A DNA stretch of 64,000 nucleotides from Cyanidiococcus yangmingshanensis (taxonomy: Eukaryota > Rhodophyta > Bangiophyceae > Cyanidiales > Cyanidiaceae), in assembly GCA_013995675.1 (NCBI GenBank), contig VWRR01000014.1:372001-436000 (forward strand), read 5' to 3'. Shown here one piece after another: positions 29,732-40,477 of this stretch. Numbering within the stretch: position 1 is the first letter of the stretch; every line of letters starts with the position of its first letter. The notes beneath the pieces are model-generated. The model was not told where the DNA came from, made no database searches, and worked only from the letters and a program-made list of their open reading frames with translations. Made by a program: the position numbers and the translations under genes.

Positions 29732-31084
29732 ATGGGTAAGGAAAAGACACACGTTTCTGTGGTGGTGATCGGTCACGTGGACTCGGGCAAGTCCACGACC
29801 ACGGGCCACTTGATCTACAAGTGTGGCGGTATTGACAAGCGGACGATCGAAAAGTTTGAGAAGGAGGCGAACGAAATGGGCAAGGGGTCGTTCAAGTACG
29901 CGTGGGTTCTGGACAAACTCAAGGCGGAGCGCGAACGAGGGATCACGATCGATATCGCGCTGTGGAAGTTCGAGACGGATAAGTATTATTTCACGATTAT
30001 TGATGCGCCGGGCCATCGTGATTTTATCAAGAACATGATTACGGGTACATCTCAAGCTGATTTGGCCATTTTGGTCGTGGCGTCGCCTCCTGGTGAGTTC
30101 GAAGCGGGTATTTCGTCGAACGGACAGACTCGTGAGCACGCGCTGCTGGCGTACACCCTCGGGGTGAAACAGATGATCGTTGCCGTGAACAAGATGGATG
30201 ACAAGAACGTGAACTGGTCCCAGTCCCGCTACGACGAAATCACGAAAGAGTTGAACTTGTATCTGAAAAAGGTTGGCTACAACCCAGACAAGGTTCCCAA
30301 AGTTCCCATCTCTGGTTGGACTGGCGATAACCTCTTCGAGCGAGTGCCTGCAGATCACCCGCTTGCCAAATGGTACAAGGGACCGGCGCTATTGGAGGCG
30401 CTAGACGCAATCGATCCGCCGAAGCGTCCGACGGATAAGCCGTTGCGTCTGCCACTTCAGGATGTATACAAAATTGGGGGTATCGGCACTGTGCCAGTTG
30501 GACGCGTCGAAACGGGTATTTTGCGGCCTGGAATGGTGGTTACTTTCGCTCCAACGGGTCTGACGACGGAAGTCAAGTCTGTGGAGATGCACCACGAGTC
30601 GCTTCCCGAGGCTGGGCCAGGCGATAACGTCGGCTTTAACGTGAAGAACGTCAGTGTGAAAGAGCTCAAGCGGGGCTTTGTGTGTGGCGATAGCAAGAAT
30701 GATCCGCCCAAGGCCGCAGCAGACTTTAAGGCCCAGGTGATTATCTTGAATCACCCAGGTGAAATCCGTGCCGGGTATGCCCCGGTTCTGGATTGCCACA
30801 CTGCTCATATCGCCTGTCGCTTTGCGGAGATCCAGGAGAAGATCGACCGTCGCACCGGTAAGAAGCTGGAAGATAATCCCGAAAAAGTGAAAGCAGGTGA
30901 TGCCTGCATGGTTCGAATGGAGCCCTCCAAACCCATGTGTGTGGAGTCGTTCAGCGAGTATCCGCCACTTGGTCGGTTTGCGGTTCGCGACATGCGCCAA
31001 ACCGTGGCCGTGGGTGTCATCAAGGAAGTCAACAAGAAGGAAGCGGAAGGCAAGGTAACGAAGGCCGCAGCAAAGAAGGCATGA
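29732..31084 (+). CDS. EEF1A: translation elongation factor EF-1 alpha
   Basis: eEF1A delivers aminoacyl-tRNA to the ribosome as a GTP complex. The 450-residue frame starts [20 protein letters not shown]. It has the full G-domain set: GHVDSGKST (G1), DAPGHRDF (G3), NKMD (G4), the switch region [16 protein letters not shown], and SGWTGDNL. Domains 2 ([18 protein letters not shown]) and 3 ([30 protein letters not shown]) end in a Lys-rich tail ([10 protein letters not shown]). It is intact and intronless. A GTG sits one codon upstream; the ATG at 29732 is the conserved start. Confidence 0.99.
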   Translation: MGKEKTHVSVVVIGHVDSGKSTTTGHLIYKCGGIDKRTIEKFEKEANEMGKGSFKYAWVLDKLKAERERGITIDIALWKFETDKYYFTIIDAPGHRDFIKNMITGTSQADLAILVVASPPGEFEAGISSNGQTREHALLAYTLGVKQMIVAVNKMDDKNVNWSQSRYDEITKELNLYLKKVGYNPDKVPKVPISGWTGDNLFERVPADHPLAKWYKGPALLEALDAIDPPKRPTDKPLRLPLQDVYKIGGIGTVPVGRVETGILRPGMVVTFAPTGLTTEVKSVEMHHESLPEAGPGDNVGFNVKNVSVKELKRGFVCGDSKNDPPKAAADFKAQVIILNHPGEIRAGYAPVLDCHTAHIACRFAEIQEKIDRRTGKKLEDNPEKVKAGDACMVRMEPSKPMCVESFSEYPPLGRFAVRDMRQTVAVGVIKEVNKKEAEGKVTKAAAKKA

Positions 31085-33051
31085 TAGCAAAATCTAAAGG
31101 AATCTGAGATTTGTGTGCATGACACGACGGTGATCTCCCCGTGTGTATGGACCGATACGAAAGGTCGCACCCAGGATCCGTCCATAACGAGTTTGTTCGC
31201 GTTTCTCAGGGCCGAATCATCCAGCTGAGGACGAGCGGGCACCTGGGAACTTGACTAGACACAGCCAGGTCGACGCGTGTTCCGCAAAGTCAGCAAGCGC
31301 GGGACTCAACGTCAGGACGTATCGCTGACACGAATCGGAGCGCAAACGTATATCCAACCATGGTTGCCTCAAATGAGTCTTGTGTGACGTCATCGAGCGT
31401 ATCTTCAAAGACAGCGTGCAGTGGTGCGCGTGATCGCGGCGGCCTGTGATGCGACGCAGACGAGCCAACATAAGAACAACAACAATGTCCATAGCGTATG
31501 TCTATGGGTGGGGCCTCAAAACCTCGCCAGAGCATCAGTGCCACAAATTCTGAACACGACCAGCAGATGAAGACTGCATTTACAAAACGCGTCACACTGC
31601 GGTTCAGAACAAAACGACAGGTAGCGAAATTCCAGACGCACTAGAGGTCAGAACACGAGGTGGCATCCGCAAAGGTTGCTCGTCAAAACATCTCCAGGCG
31701 TTCGTCTTGGAGTGTTCCGATTACAATTTCCAGCGAGTCAACGTCGATTTACATACGTTCGCGCCGGGAATCCTCGACACGAGTCCCTTTGGGATATGTA
31801 CTCTGCAAAAACTTACATATCTCGTGAACGCATTGGGGCAGGGATGACGCCTCCAATGTTCTGGTTACCTTGATCATCTTCATGGGCCATGCAGCAGCGG
31901 TGCTTTCGGCAGCTTCTAAAGTTATGAGCGAGCGTCCCACAGGTCCACCTTCTGTCAGCGTTCGCTGGTGCCCTCAAACCTCCAATACAAATCCGAAGGC
32001 CAGCACGAAACGTCTACGGCGCGTCAGGTTGGGTGTTCATCTTCACGAAAACGATACATGTACGCACCGTGAACCTGCTTCGAAAGACACTCCCAGACAA
32101 GAGCACGAAAATCTGCGTGCCGGGAATCGTACACGGTTACGGGCAAGCCACGATGAGCGATCGCCCGTTGGTCGCGATCGGGGCGTATCCGGTACCCTTC
32201 GTCAGGTCCTTGCAGCTGGATGTTGGATGCGGTTGCCTTTTGATTGCTGAAAACGTTTCTTGATGAACGGCGCCTTTGGTGATAAAGGTTAAAAAGCCGC
32301 TACCTTAACAAAATCCATTCCAAAACGGACGACGAACCGCTCGTCAGATGGTCATTTCTGGACGCACATGTGCTTCAAGTACAGATTCTTTCGCTTGATT
32401 CAAGCACATCAACGATCTGAGCCGATTAATCTCTATCGTTGGGATTCCATCCAGAAACTGCGCTCATCAAGTTCTTGCGGAACATTGCGCCGCCAGCATC
32501 GCATCCCGATTCGCTGCGAAGAATGGAGTTATCAGCGAATCCATCTGAAACGATATTGAGCACGGATACGACGGGAAACACCCACGGCATGCAACTGGCT
32601 GTAGCGCATCCGTCGCTATGATTGAAGGCAGTGACGCACCGTTCTCCGCAAATCTTTGTCATAGGCTCGATCAGCGGGCTTCAACTTGGCTGGCTTTTTG
32701 ATGAGGAGGCAGCGCCGCCTCGAAGACGCGAGGCCTCTTCCTCCAACGCAGGCACCGAAACCGGGTACTGAATGCGACGCATCGCAGATCACCCATGTTA
32801 TGTGTGGCGAGCATCTCTACACCGTAGCCAGTCGTTTGTGCAGCGTCAATGGCGTCGCCATTTGGATGCTTCAACGAACCTGCGATGAAACCCCTTCACC
32901 ATATCATGGCCCGATCTTGGTTCCAGTTCCACTGGCTTCGTCAAAGTCGACACAACCGCGGACGAGAAGCATATCGTAATTTGGAACAAATCCAGCTCTC
33001 CGATGAGGAAAGCATGCCAGCGTCTCGAACTGAAAGCCCAGTCTGACGCGC
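31085..33051. other. 2 kb without a supported gene
   Basis: The longest frames are near 100 codons, on both strands, without motifs. Minus-strand segments at 32700-33040 (FIAGSLKHPNGDAIDAAQTT, YGVEMLATHNMGDLRCVAF) look coding-like in two adjacent frames, but no family is recognised. This is one of the two largest gaps in the window. Confidence 0.4.
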
Positions 33052-33777
33052 TCAGGCGTTTCCGTTCCCCATCATGCCTCTGGCGGGAAAGTTGAATTCA
33101 TGACGAGCGCCATCTAGTCCATCCTGCCCTTCGTCATCGCTTTCGCTGAGCGACTCGAGATCACTTGCGCTCTCATTGGAACCTGCTCTGGCCCGATCGT
33201 GGACTGGCAGTGTGGTCGGAGCCGGTGCCGCTGATGACGACGGTAGCGAGGACGATGTTGACGGCACGCCGCCGCCCTGCTGATAGCGACGCAGGGCTTG
33301 CGTTCGAGAGGTCATTGGATAGTCCTCGTCTCGCGCATATCGGTTGACAAATTCACGCACTTTTTGCTGGAACCGCTGCGGCTCGCGCAGATGCAGCGCC
33401 GCGGCCTCCCCGTTCAGCGGATCCTGGCTGTTTGGATACGTCAGCAGCTGCGGCAAGAATACCTCGAAGACGTTCAGTAGATCAAACATAGGTGACCACG
33501 TCTGGTTGATCACATCCAAACAAACGGACCCGCTCATCTGATCAATATTCGGGTGGTAGATCGCGTTCACGAACCCTATACTCGGTGACTTGTACGGGTA
33601 CGCTTCGGGGAGCTCTACGTGGACCTTCCATACGCCTCCCTCGTAGGGGGTATCCTTCGGGCCACGAAACTTGACATAAAACTCAGCGTTCGAATCCTCA
33701 CTAGCCATTTCCACTTCATAGTCGGCCATGACAAGTTTCATAATATCCATCTCTCGACGCCTCCCTGGTGACGACAT
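33052..33777 (-). CDS. UBE2H: ubiquitin-conjugating enzyme E2, UBE2H/UBC8 type
   Basis: The 241-residue product starts at ATG 33777 with [16 protein letters not shown], matching the UBE2H start 'MSSPSPGKRRMDTDVVKL'; an upstream ATG-less extension is ignored. Core motifs: [19 protein letters not shown], the HPNI box ([20 protein letters not shown], active-site Cys in SVCLDV), [20 protein letters not shown] and [15 protein letters not shown]. The C-terminal 80 residues are disordered and end acidic ([14 protein letters not shown]), as in UBE2H, but are longer. In yeast and animals this E2 works with the GID/CTLH ligase; that partnership is inferred. Confidence 0.95.
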   Translation of the reverse strand: MSSPGRRREMDIMKLVMADYEVEMASEDSNAEFYVKFRGPKDTPYEGGVWKVHVELPEAYPYKSPSIGFVNAIYHPNIDQMSGSVCLDVINQTWSPMFDLLNVFEVFLPQLLTYPNSQDPLNGEAAALHLREPQRFQQKVREFVNRYARDEDYPMTSRTQALRRYQQGGGVPSTSSSLPSSSAAPAPTTLPVHDRARAGSNESASDLESLSESDDEGQDGLDGARHEFNFPARGMMGNGNA

Positions 33778-35198
33778 TCCTTGAGTTATCGCGGACACCG
33801 TCCAAACACGTTGACACACTCGAGGCCCTTATGCGCACGCCCTAGTTTGCCGTTCTATACTCGGTGTCTCTCTGGCACCCAGAATATTATATCCGGAGCA
33901 GGAGATAAAAAACAGAGGCTCACCGCTCGTACACCAGAGCCAAACCAGTCAACACCAGCACACAAACAGCAACCCTTGGAAGAAGCGACGAAGCGCGGTC
34001 ACCCAGACACCGTTCAGAGAAACGCATGATCACATACGCGCGCGATAGAACACGCCGATTCGCGAAACGCACACGCATACAGATCAGTAGAGAAATAGAG
34101 AACGATGCAGAAACGGAGGTAAACAGAAAGAGATACGTGATTAATAGAGAATTGTACACGCACAAGAGGATAGGAATCGTGCGATATCAAAGAAATTTCT
34201 TGCTTGCAGGCACGCCTATCATCCCTGGAACAGTTATCTGCTCTGTTCTTTAGACAGAGATCGCCAACGACTTTGCCGATCCCGTGCAGAGCGAGGTAAC
34301 TTTTTGGTCCATCACTCGAGAAGAGTCGGTCATACATGTCTAACATCAGCAGAGAGACATATTCTGCTCTATTCCGGACTGACTGGGGAATCGAGAGGGT
34401 CCGCAGCACCCCAGAGCACGAGCCCTTTGGCCTGGCACCATCAACCCTTGGACTGATTCATGACGAATCCCAGACGCATGGATGGTGATGCTTTGTCGTC
34501 TGTTTTCTTGGAATGATGTCCGCGAAATCGTAGAGATGCCACACGCAGCTGATCTCTCTCATGGACGCTGACGATTGTTACGGAGACACGCTATCAGCAT
34601 CGCTGTTTACGCATGTGGCATAGACCACGGACACAACCGAGGCTTCGATCCATCCCTATCGGCCCTGAGCCATTGGCAGCATTCCATGTCGATTCGAAAG
34701 GTCATTCGCCCCCGATGCTGCATGCTCAACGCGGTTGCGCCTCCATCTGTATCGTTTCAACGCCCAATACCCATTCCGGATGCTACGCGTATCTTCTAAC
34801 ACGGCATCTAATCAGGTGACGAGGTCGTTTTATGGTCGCCGCATCGTTCACTCCTCAAATGGACATTTTATTAGTACCACCAATAAAGGACATTTAGCGA
34901 TACAAACGCATATAAGTAAGCTTGACAGCAGGTGTTTATGATCATCACATGACTCGAATCAATATGTTATGGAGCATACATTCTACACCTTTTCAACCTA
35001 GATTACATCTCGTGTTCGTGTCCTGATCGTGCGAGCCAGCGGCGATGATCTCCGCATTCGACGCGCGGCTGCGGGTGTTCGCATCGTCGGGCGGCCACGG
35101 CTAGCCGATCCTCGTGATCGCCGGTGTTCCAGTCGTATCTCGCCTGTTGTCTCGGTGTACTGACTCGCTAGGTTTCATCATATTGACCGCAACTTGTT
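33778..35198. other. divergent spacer; purine-rich strand and AT-richer centre
   Basis: The spacer lies between the starts of UBE2H (leftward) and the SulP transporter (rightward). At about 33900-34200 the plus strand is strikingly purine- and A-rich (AGTAGAGAAATAGAGAACGA and similar). It is therefore a pyrimidine-rich tract in the UBE2H leader or promoter on the other strand. Around 34840-34920 the DNA is AT-rich with a short direct repeat of GGACATTT. No gene is supported. Confidence 0.4.
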
Positions 35199-37226
35199 AT
35201 GTTGAAAAGCAATAGCATGCACTGTAGAGGAAAGCTATTCGGGTTTACAACTGGGTTCGTTGGAGTCTTTTCAACGCCGAACCAAGCTGGGCTTGGTGCG
35301 CGAACACACGAACGCTGTCGAGCGTTGTTGCTCGGGCCGCGAGCTCGCTCCAGGTCAAGGGTTTGGATACGAGTTCAAGCAATGGACTCTCCTGGGGAGA
35401 CCATAGAGGATACTCAAGGCCCTAGGAAGAAACCCGGTGAACAAGGAATTTTTCCGGTCGTTGCGCCTCGGGAGGACATTGGCCGTTACTTTGTGGGCGA
35501 GCGTCGCATCCTAGATGAACGGACGGCCCGTTATCCACTGCGTTCGACACTGGAAGAGGTTTTAGCGGGCATTACAACGGCGTTGGCGTTGTTGCCAGCG
35601 GCTGCGTCGTGTGCTCTGGCGACTGGTGTAACGCCACTGGCCGGTCTCATTTCAACGGGCGTACTCTGTGCTATCACGGCAGCGCTGGGCGGGCGTCCTG
35701 GCATGATCAGTGGGACTTCAGCGGCGCTCATCATTTTACAAGCGCCGCTGTTGCAGCAGCACGGTGCGGCGGCGGTTGCTGTCGCAGTTGTTTTGAGCGG
35801 TGTCCTCCAGATCCTCTTTGGATATTATCGACTCGGAAAGTTTGTGCGCCTGATCTCCTATCCGACCTTTCTGGGCTTCATTGGTGGGATTGCAGTGCTC
35901 ACGACACTGAGTCAGGGATATGCTTTTCAGGTGCCACCCGGAATGGCATCAAATGCAGGCTCTATATGGCTCCAAGGCGTCATGTTGCGGACTGCAGTGG
36001 TGGTAGCGCTGCTTGCAGCCGGTGCTGCGCATGTTTGGCCCCTTATCATCAACCGACTGGAGCGTCATGGTCCCGACAACGCTCGTTCATGGCGTCATCG
36101 TCTGGCTCGGGTGTTGCGATGGCTCCCGAGTCCACTAGCGGGGGTGCTGGTTGCGTCAATCTACGCGGAGGTCACTCAAGCGCCGGTGCGCCGGCTCGGT
36201 GACTTTTTACGAGACAGCCTAGCGACGTCATCAGCCGTCGGTTTGTCCTGGGCAGCGTTGCCAACTTCACCCTTGGTATGGTTGGCCATCGTTCGGGTTG
36301 CATTTGGCCTTGCGCTCATCGGGCTGTTGGAGTCGCTCTTGACCATGACATTCATCGATGAGGTCACCGAGTCAAGGGGGAGTACCAGGCGGGAGTGTCT
36401 TGCAGTCGGTGTGGGAAACGTAGTCGCTGGTATTTTTGGCGGTATTGGCGGTTGTGGTCTCCTCGGCCAATCGCTTCTCAATACGAAATCGGGGGGTCGT
36501 GGGCGCCTCTCTGGTCTCACTGCTGCACTTTGTCTGCTTCTGTTAGCCAGGCATCCAAGTGGGTTGCTCATTCGGATTCCGGTGCCCGCGATTGCAAGTT
36601 TGATGGTTTTGGCGGCCCTTGGTTCATTTGAGTGGGCATCCTTCCGTCTGTTTCGAGCCATCCCTCTGGCCGACTCGCTAACGATTGCAGGGGTGGCGCT
36701 CGTGACTGTTGCAACAAGGAACGTCGCCCTCTCGGTGCTCTCCGGTGTGGTCTTCTCTGCTTTGGTGTTCGCCTACAAGGCATCACGACGAATCGCCTCC
36801 CACGCCTTTATTTCTACGGAAGAGAAAACTCGTGGCTGGAGAGGATACCGAATTGAAGGACCGCTCTTTTTCGGAACAGCTGAGCAGTTTGGCCGCCTTT
36901 TCGACCCCGCTCGTGACCGAGCGGAGGGTCACCAACATGTGATCATCGACTTCTCCGGGAGTCGCATCTGGGATGCTACTGCTCTCGAAGCGCTGGATTC
37001 CCTCGCACGCCAGTACAAGAACAACGGCATCCGGTTACATCTTTGTGGTCTCTCTCGAGATAGTGCGCGGCTGCTTCGCGAAGCACGTGCCTACATCGAT
37101 GAGAGTATGACAAACGAGAGCGCACTTTACCTATACGAGCGTGTCGCTGCTGACTATCCTTCCAACGATAGCGCCGAGGTCGAGCACGAGTTATTTGCCA
37201 AACGCGAGTCAGGCGAATCGGCTTGA
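35199..37226 (+). CDS. SulP/SLC26 anion transporter with STAS domain, probably organelle-targeted
   Basis: SulP proteins carry sulfate, bicarbonate or related anions. This 675-residue frame begins with an Arg/Ser/Phe-rich leader of about 60 residues (GKLFGFTTGFVGVFSTPNQA), plausible for plastid import. It is followed by a soluble segment and a membrane domain (about 110-530): EEVLAGITTALALLPAAASC (the family's 'AG...A...P.A..' first helix), GRPGMISGTSAALIILQAP, SYPTFLGFIGGIAVL, VGVGNVVAGIFGGIGGCGLLGQSL and RIPVPAIASLMVLAALGSFEW. The STAS domain (about 545-650) has GYRIEGPLFFGTAEQF and VIIDFSGSRIWDATALEALD. The layout resembles bacterial SulP rather than animal SLC26. Substrate and membrane are inferred only; an internal Met at residue 62 is an alternative start. 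Confidence 0.9.
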   Translation: MLKSNSMHCRGKLFGFTTGFVGVFSTPNQAGLGARTHERCRALLLGPRARSRSRVWIRVQAMDSPGETIEDTQGPRKKPGEQGIFPVVAPREDIGRYFVGERRILDERTARYPLRSTLEEVLAGITTALALLPAAASCALATGVTPLAGLISTGVLCAITAALGGRPGMISGTSAALIILQAPLLQQHGAAAVAVAVVLSGVLQILFGYYRLGKFVRLISYPTFLGFIGGIAVLTTLSQGYAFQVPPGMASNAGSIWLQGVMLRTAVVVALLAAGAAHVWPLIINRLERHGPDNARSWRHRLARVLRWLPSPLAGVLVASIYAEVTQAPVRRLGDFLRDSLATSSAVGLSWAALPTSPLVWLAIVRVAFGLALIGLLESLLTMTFIDEVTESRGSTRRECLAVGVGNVVAGIFGGIGGCGLLGQSLLNTKSGGRGRLSGLTAALCLLLLARHPSGLLIRIPVPAIASLMVLAALGSFEWASFRLFRAIPLADSLTIAGVALVTVATRNVALSVLSGVVFSALVFAYKASRRIASHAFISTEEKTRGWRGYRIEGPLFFGTAEQFGRLFDPARDRAEGHQHVIIDFSGSRIWDATALEALDSLARQYKNNGIRLHLCGLSRDSARLLREARAYIDESMTNESALYLYERVAADYPSNDSAEVEHELFAKRESGESA

Positions 37227-37724
37227 ACACAACTTCACCGCATGTTTGGTGCGCTTCATTGGTGCCGCTGTTGGGACCGAGAGCCTCGTGGAGCAGATCT
37301 TCTATCCGGTAATCGGCACGAGAGCGCCACACTTCATAGGGAGCAACAACTAGAGAACCATACCAACTGCCCATAGAGTGAAATGGTGACCGGGAGGGGT
37401 TGGCGAGGCGCTCGATTCATCCTCGGCTCTGCTGGTATCGCTCTTCTCGATGGGGCCGGCTGAGCAATGGATCGAGCGTGAACTAGAAAGATGAGCATCA
37501 TAGGCTCGCGCGCTCATTCGGGTTTGCAGAAAACCATCACAGGGATGATCCGTCATCGGAACGTTCAGGCAAAAGGACCTAAAGAAAGCTCATGGTCATG
37601 GGATACCTCCGGATTCGTCACTGGCCATTGCGCATTGATCTCGTTCCAGCGAGAGGTGTCATTGGTGTACCAAAGCGCCTCGGTTGGTATTCGCATCGTG
37701 GTTGCTTTCGACCAATCCATGAAT
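37227..37724. other. tail-to-tail spacer
   Basis: The spacer lies between the convergent SulP transporter and RMND1-like genes. Only short frames without motifs occur. Confidence 0.45.
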
Positions 37725-39263
37725 CTAGAAGAGCTTGTTAAAGACTTGCAGCCCCAGTTCAATGGCAATAAGGGCCACGATAGCACGTTCGACCCGATGT
37801 GTTGTCGAAGTCGCCAATTCGCTGTTCAGCAACGCCAAAGAGTCCTGTACGATATCCATGCGCTTGTCTAAGAGCCGAGCCCTCTTCTGTAGGTCGACAA
37901 CCTGCACGCTCTGGTTGTAGACTGTCTCGCCGCTGGGGTACTCCCAGAAGATATCGGGGGTGTCCAGAATATCCGAGAGGAGCGCGACCGAGTACTTGGC
38001 GGTCAAGAGTTGGCCAATGCGTCGTCGAAGATCGTCCTGTGCAACAGTGCGAAAGCGGCCATACTTTGCAAGCTCTTCGGGCAACCGTCGAGTCTCCTCT
38101 ACCAGCCGATCGATACCTATTTCAAAAACGAGTAGTTTCACGCTCTGAGCCAGACCGAAGGATATAGCTAGCATGCTCAGTGCATCTGCATAGTCGTGTA
38201 GAAAAATCCGATCATTACGGAATTGTGCTGGGCTATTCGACGCACGATCCATCGAACGAGCAGCAGAGACCATTGCGGCCCGAAAACTTGACGTTCCCGT
38301 TGAGTCGGATGCCACTGACTGCTCGTGCGTCCCAGCGGCATCGTCTGCCACACAAGTCGTCTTTTTTTCGCCAATACTCGTGCTCGATCCAGTTTCAGAA
38401 GGATTCGACCTCTTCGATCTTTCCCGTTCAGTTACTTGGGCACTATCCATGAGATATGCAAATTCAAACTCATGGTCAAAGTCCTCGTAAGCCACATTGG
38501 ACACGTAGCCTGGTTGAACATCGCAACGACGGGCCAAGCGAAGAAGTTCTCGCTGCGTATCCTCATCGACATCCCAGAACACGGTCGCACCTGATTCAAA
38601 GAAAAATGCATGACCATCCGGGGATGAACCCGTCGACTGTGCAGGTCGATTCGCCGAGCGAACTCGACAATGAATCACGTCGCGTGAAAACGTACTCGCG
38701 ATCAGTTGCGTGACCATCGGCAGCGAACGCAGCAAATCACGTAGATCCTCTAGACGGTACCCAGAGGCGAGACAGTACGCAGCGCAGAGCCGTGGAGGCT
38801 CGCCCGAGACCCCTGGACGAGGTTTCAACTTGCGTTGTTTATGCATCCGCAAAGTGCTCGCTGCGCTCGGATGCGGCAGAGGCGGGGGTAAGCCACCAAC
38901 ATCCGCACGTCCACTTGAGCTGTAAAGACGCTGTGAGTGACTCCTGCAGGCGCTGTGAACGATCGATGCGGCCCACTTGGGGCTCGTCGACTGCAGCCGT
39001 CGCCAAGCGTCCAGTCCTGACCTCGCTGCTGGTGATCGTTGCCGCCAAAGCGACTCATGTTTCCCCCAGAGGTGACCACTCTCTTCCCCTAGTGCCTTAG
39101 ATGAGCATCTCCGCTGCCAAAATCGCCGTTCAGGTCTAGTTCGCTCGCCAAGAAGCCGCGCACTGGTCCAAACACGTTCCCCGTGCGACAAGAGACCAGC
39201 GAGTCGCTCCACAGGTCCAGAGTACCCTACACGCCTGAAAACACTCCAAAGGCAAGCGTTCAT
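37725..39263 (-). CDS. RMND1: RMND1/DUF155 (RMD1-SIF2) family mitochondrial protein
   Basis: DUF155 proteins are inner-membrane mitochondrial proteins; human RMND1 supports mitochondrial translation. The domain is in the C-terminal two thirds: AYCLASGYRLEDLRDLLR, HAFFFESGATVFWDVDEDTQ (the 'FFFe.G..VfW' hallmark), a long Ser/Thr-rich insert, ALSMLAISFGLAQSVKLLVF, LPEELAKYGRF, LLSDILDTPDIFWEYP, and a closing helix (RAIVALIAIELGLQVF). ATG 39263 gives MNACLWSVFRRVGYSG and an Arg-rich presequence of about 60 residues, giving a 512-residue protein. An upstream in-frame ATG at 39545 would add 94 residues of unlikely targeting character. Confidence 0.85.
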   Translation of the reverse strand: MNACLWSVFRRVGYSGPVERLAGLLSHGERVWTSARLLGERTRPERRFWQRRCSSKALGEESGHLWGKHESLWRQRSPAARSGLDAWRRLQSTSPKWAASIVHSACRSHSQRLYSSSGRADVGGLPPPLPHPSAASTLRMHKQRKLKPRPGVSGEPPRLCAAYCLASGYRLEDLRDLLRSLPMVTQLIASTFSRDVIHCRVRSANRPAQSTGSSPDGHAFFFESGATVFWDVDEDTQRELLRLARRCDVQPGYVSNVAYEDFDHEFEFAYLMDSAQVTERERSKRSNPSETGSSTSIGEKKTTCVADDAAGTHEQSVASDSTGTSSFRAAMVSAARSMDRASNSPAQFRNDRIFLHDYADALSMLAISFGLAQSVKLLVFEIGIDRLVEETRRLPEELAKYGRFRTVAQDDLRRRIGQLLTAKYSVALLSDILDTPDIFWEYPSGETVYNQSVQVVDLQKRARLLDKRMDIVQDSLALLNSELATSTTHRVERAIVALIAIELGLQVFNKLF

Positions 39264-39952
39264 ACAGATCTGCTCATATCCACGAGGTGTAGACCTCAGC
39301 CAAATAATGGTTAAGCAGCAAAAACGGAAAGCACGACACCGAAAGGCACGTTTCGTCTCTGATAAGCATCGCAACTGGCGGCTCTGCACAGCCGTCTGGT
39401 CTCCGACGTCGATGCCACCCACCGCCAGGCGAGCGAGACTCGGTTGTTTGGGCGAAACACTTGGCTCGTATCGAACAAGTGCTCTAGTTTGACTCGATGA
39501 GCGCTGTCTTTTTTTCTTGTTGTCATCAAGAAACGCTTTCTTCATTATATGAATATTGAAATGCTTGCGTGATAGTACTTTGGGTGACGATTAATGAAAG
39601 TACCCGTCGTTCAGTTCGGGACAGCGGGCTTGTGCGGACTCACGATCGCGACTGTTGTGGACGCCCGTTCACGTTTGTTTTGGGTCAAGTGCTGAACATG
39701 TTTCAATTGATTTTATGGTCGTGGAAAGTGGAATGTTTTTTTTTCTGATTTTCTTGAAAGGGCTTTCGGTGTTCTCCGTGGCGGCCTTGCGCATTCCAAC
39801 GGCACTAGAGAACGTCAACCAAGGGGTGCAGCTGCGGGGGTGGCTCTCGGCATCAGCATGGGCTGGTTTGCAGCATCAAGCTCCGCTTCTCTTCTGAAGC
39901 ACTGGAGGCGACGTGCAACTCGTGATCGCTGCTGGTTATCTTGAAGTTTTCC

Positions 39953-40477
39953 ATGGTTGCGTTTCCAAGCGACCCAACCACAGCGCTATCCAAGGAGCCC
40001 CAAACTGACTTGTGCGACAACAAAACATCGTTTCAAAAACAGAATACAGGACCCTTATCCGAAAAATCTACTCTAGATTCCATGGGAGATGTTTTTCCAG
40101 AAACGCTCTCCGCCGTGGCTCATGACGAGGTAGAGCCATGGCCACCACAGCATGCTGCGATCTATACATGTCCGACTCGACTACTCGATTCGTTTCGAAG
40201 CAGAGACGGGCGCAAGAACAAGTTCTTGTCCCTCGACATGGGCGACGATTTCGGGTTCTTTCTGTGTCAGACGCCTCTTGTCATGCGCTTCGGTGACGTC
40301 AGACGCAAGTGCGCGTATCAGCCAGAGAAAGCACACCGACCCAACCATGAAACGCGATACCATTTGAGGCCTAATGCACGAGCGCATACAGTTCACCACG
40401 CTGGGTACCATACAGAATACCCTGAACGAGACGAACACATCTTGAACCGTGCATGGGCAGGAACAAGGCACAGTTGA
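39953..40477 (+). CDS. hypothetical protein, doubtful
   Basis: An ATG frame of 174 codons (MVAFPSDPTTALSKEPQT; later KNKFLSLDMGDDFGFFLCQT) has balanced composition in its first 120 residues but no recognised family. Its last 107 bases overlap the convergent WD40 gene, where the sequence becomes His/Arg-rich. The stretch 39546-39952 upstream has no gene. Confidence 0.3.
   Translation: MVAFPSDPTTALSKEPQTDLCDNKTSFQKQNTGPLSEKSTLDSMGDVFPETLSAVAHDEVEPWPPQHAAIYTCPTRLLDSFRSRDGRKNKFLSLDMGDDFGFFLCQTPLVMRFGDVRRKCAYQPEKAHRPNHETRYHLRPNARAHTVHHAGYHTEYPERDEHILNRAWAGTRHS

Noticed and set aside
29603-30358. 251-codon open frame antisense to EF-1 alpha
   Set aside because: It is the mirror of a highly conserved, biased-codon gene; such long antisense frames are a known by-product and it has no motif of its own.
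36176-36661. 161-codon frame antisense to the SulP transporter
   Set aside because: Mirror of membrane-helix codons; Arg/Pro-rich and without motif.
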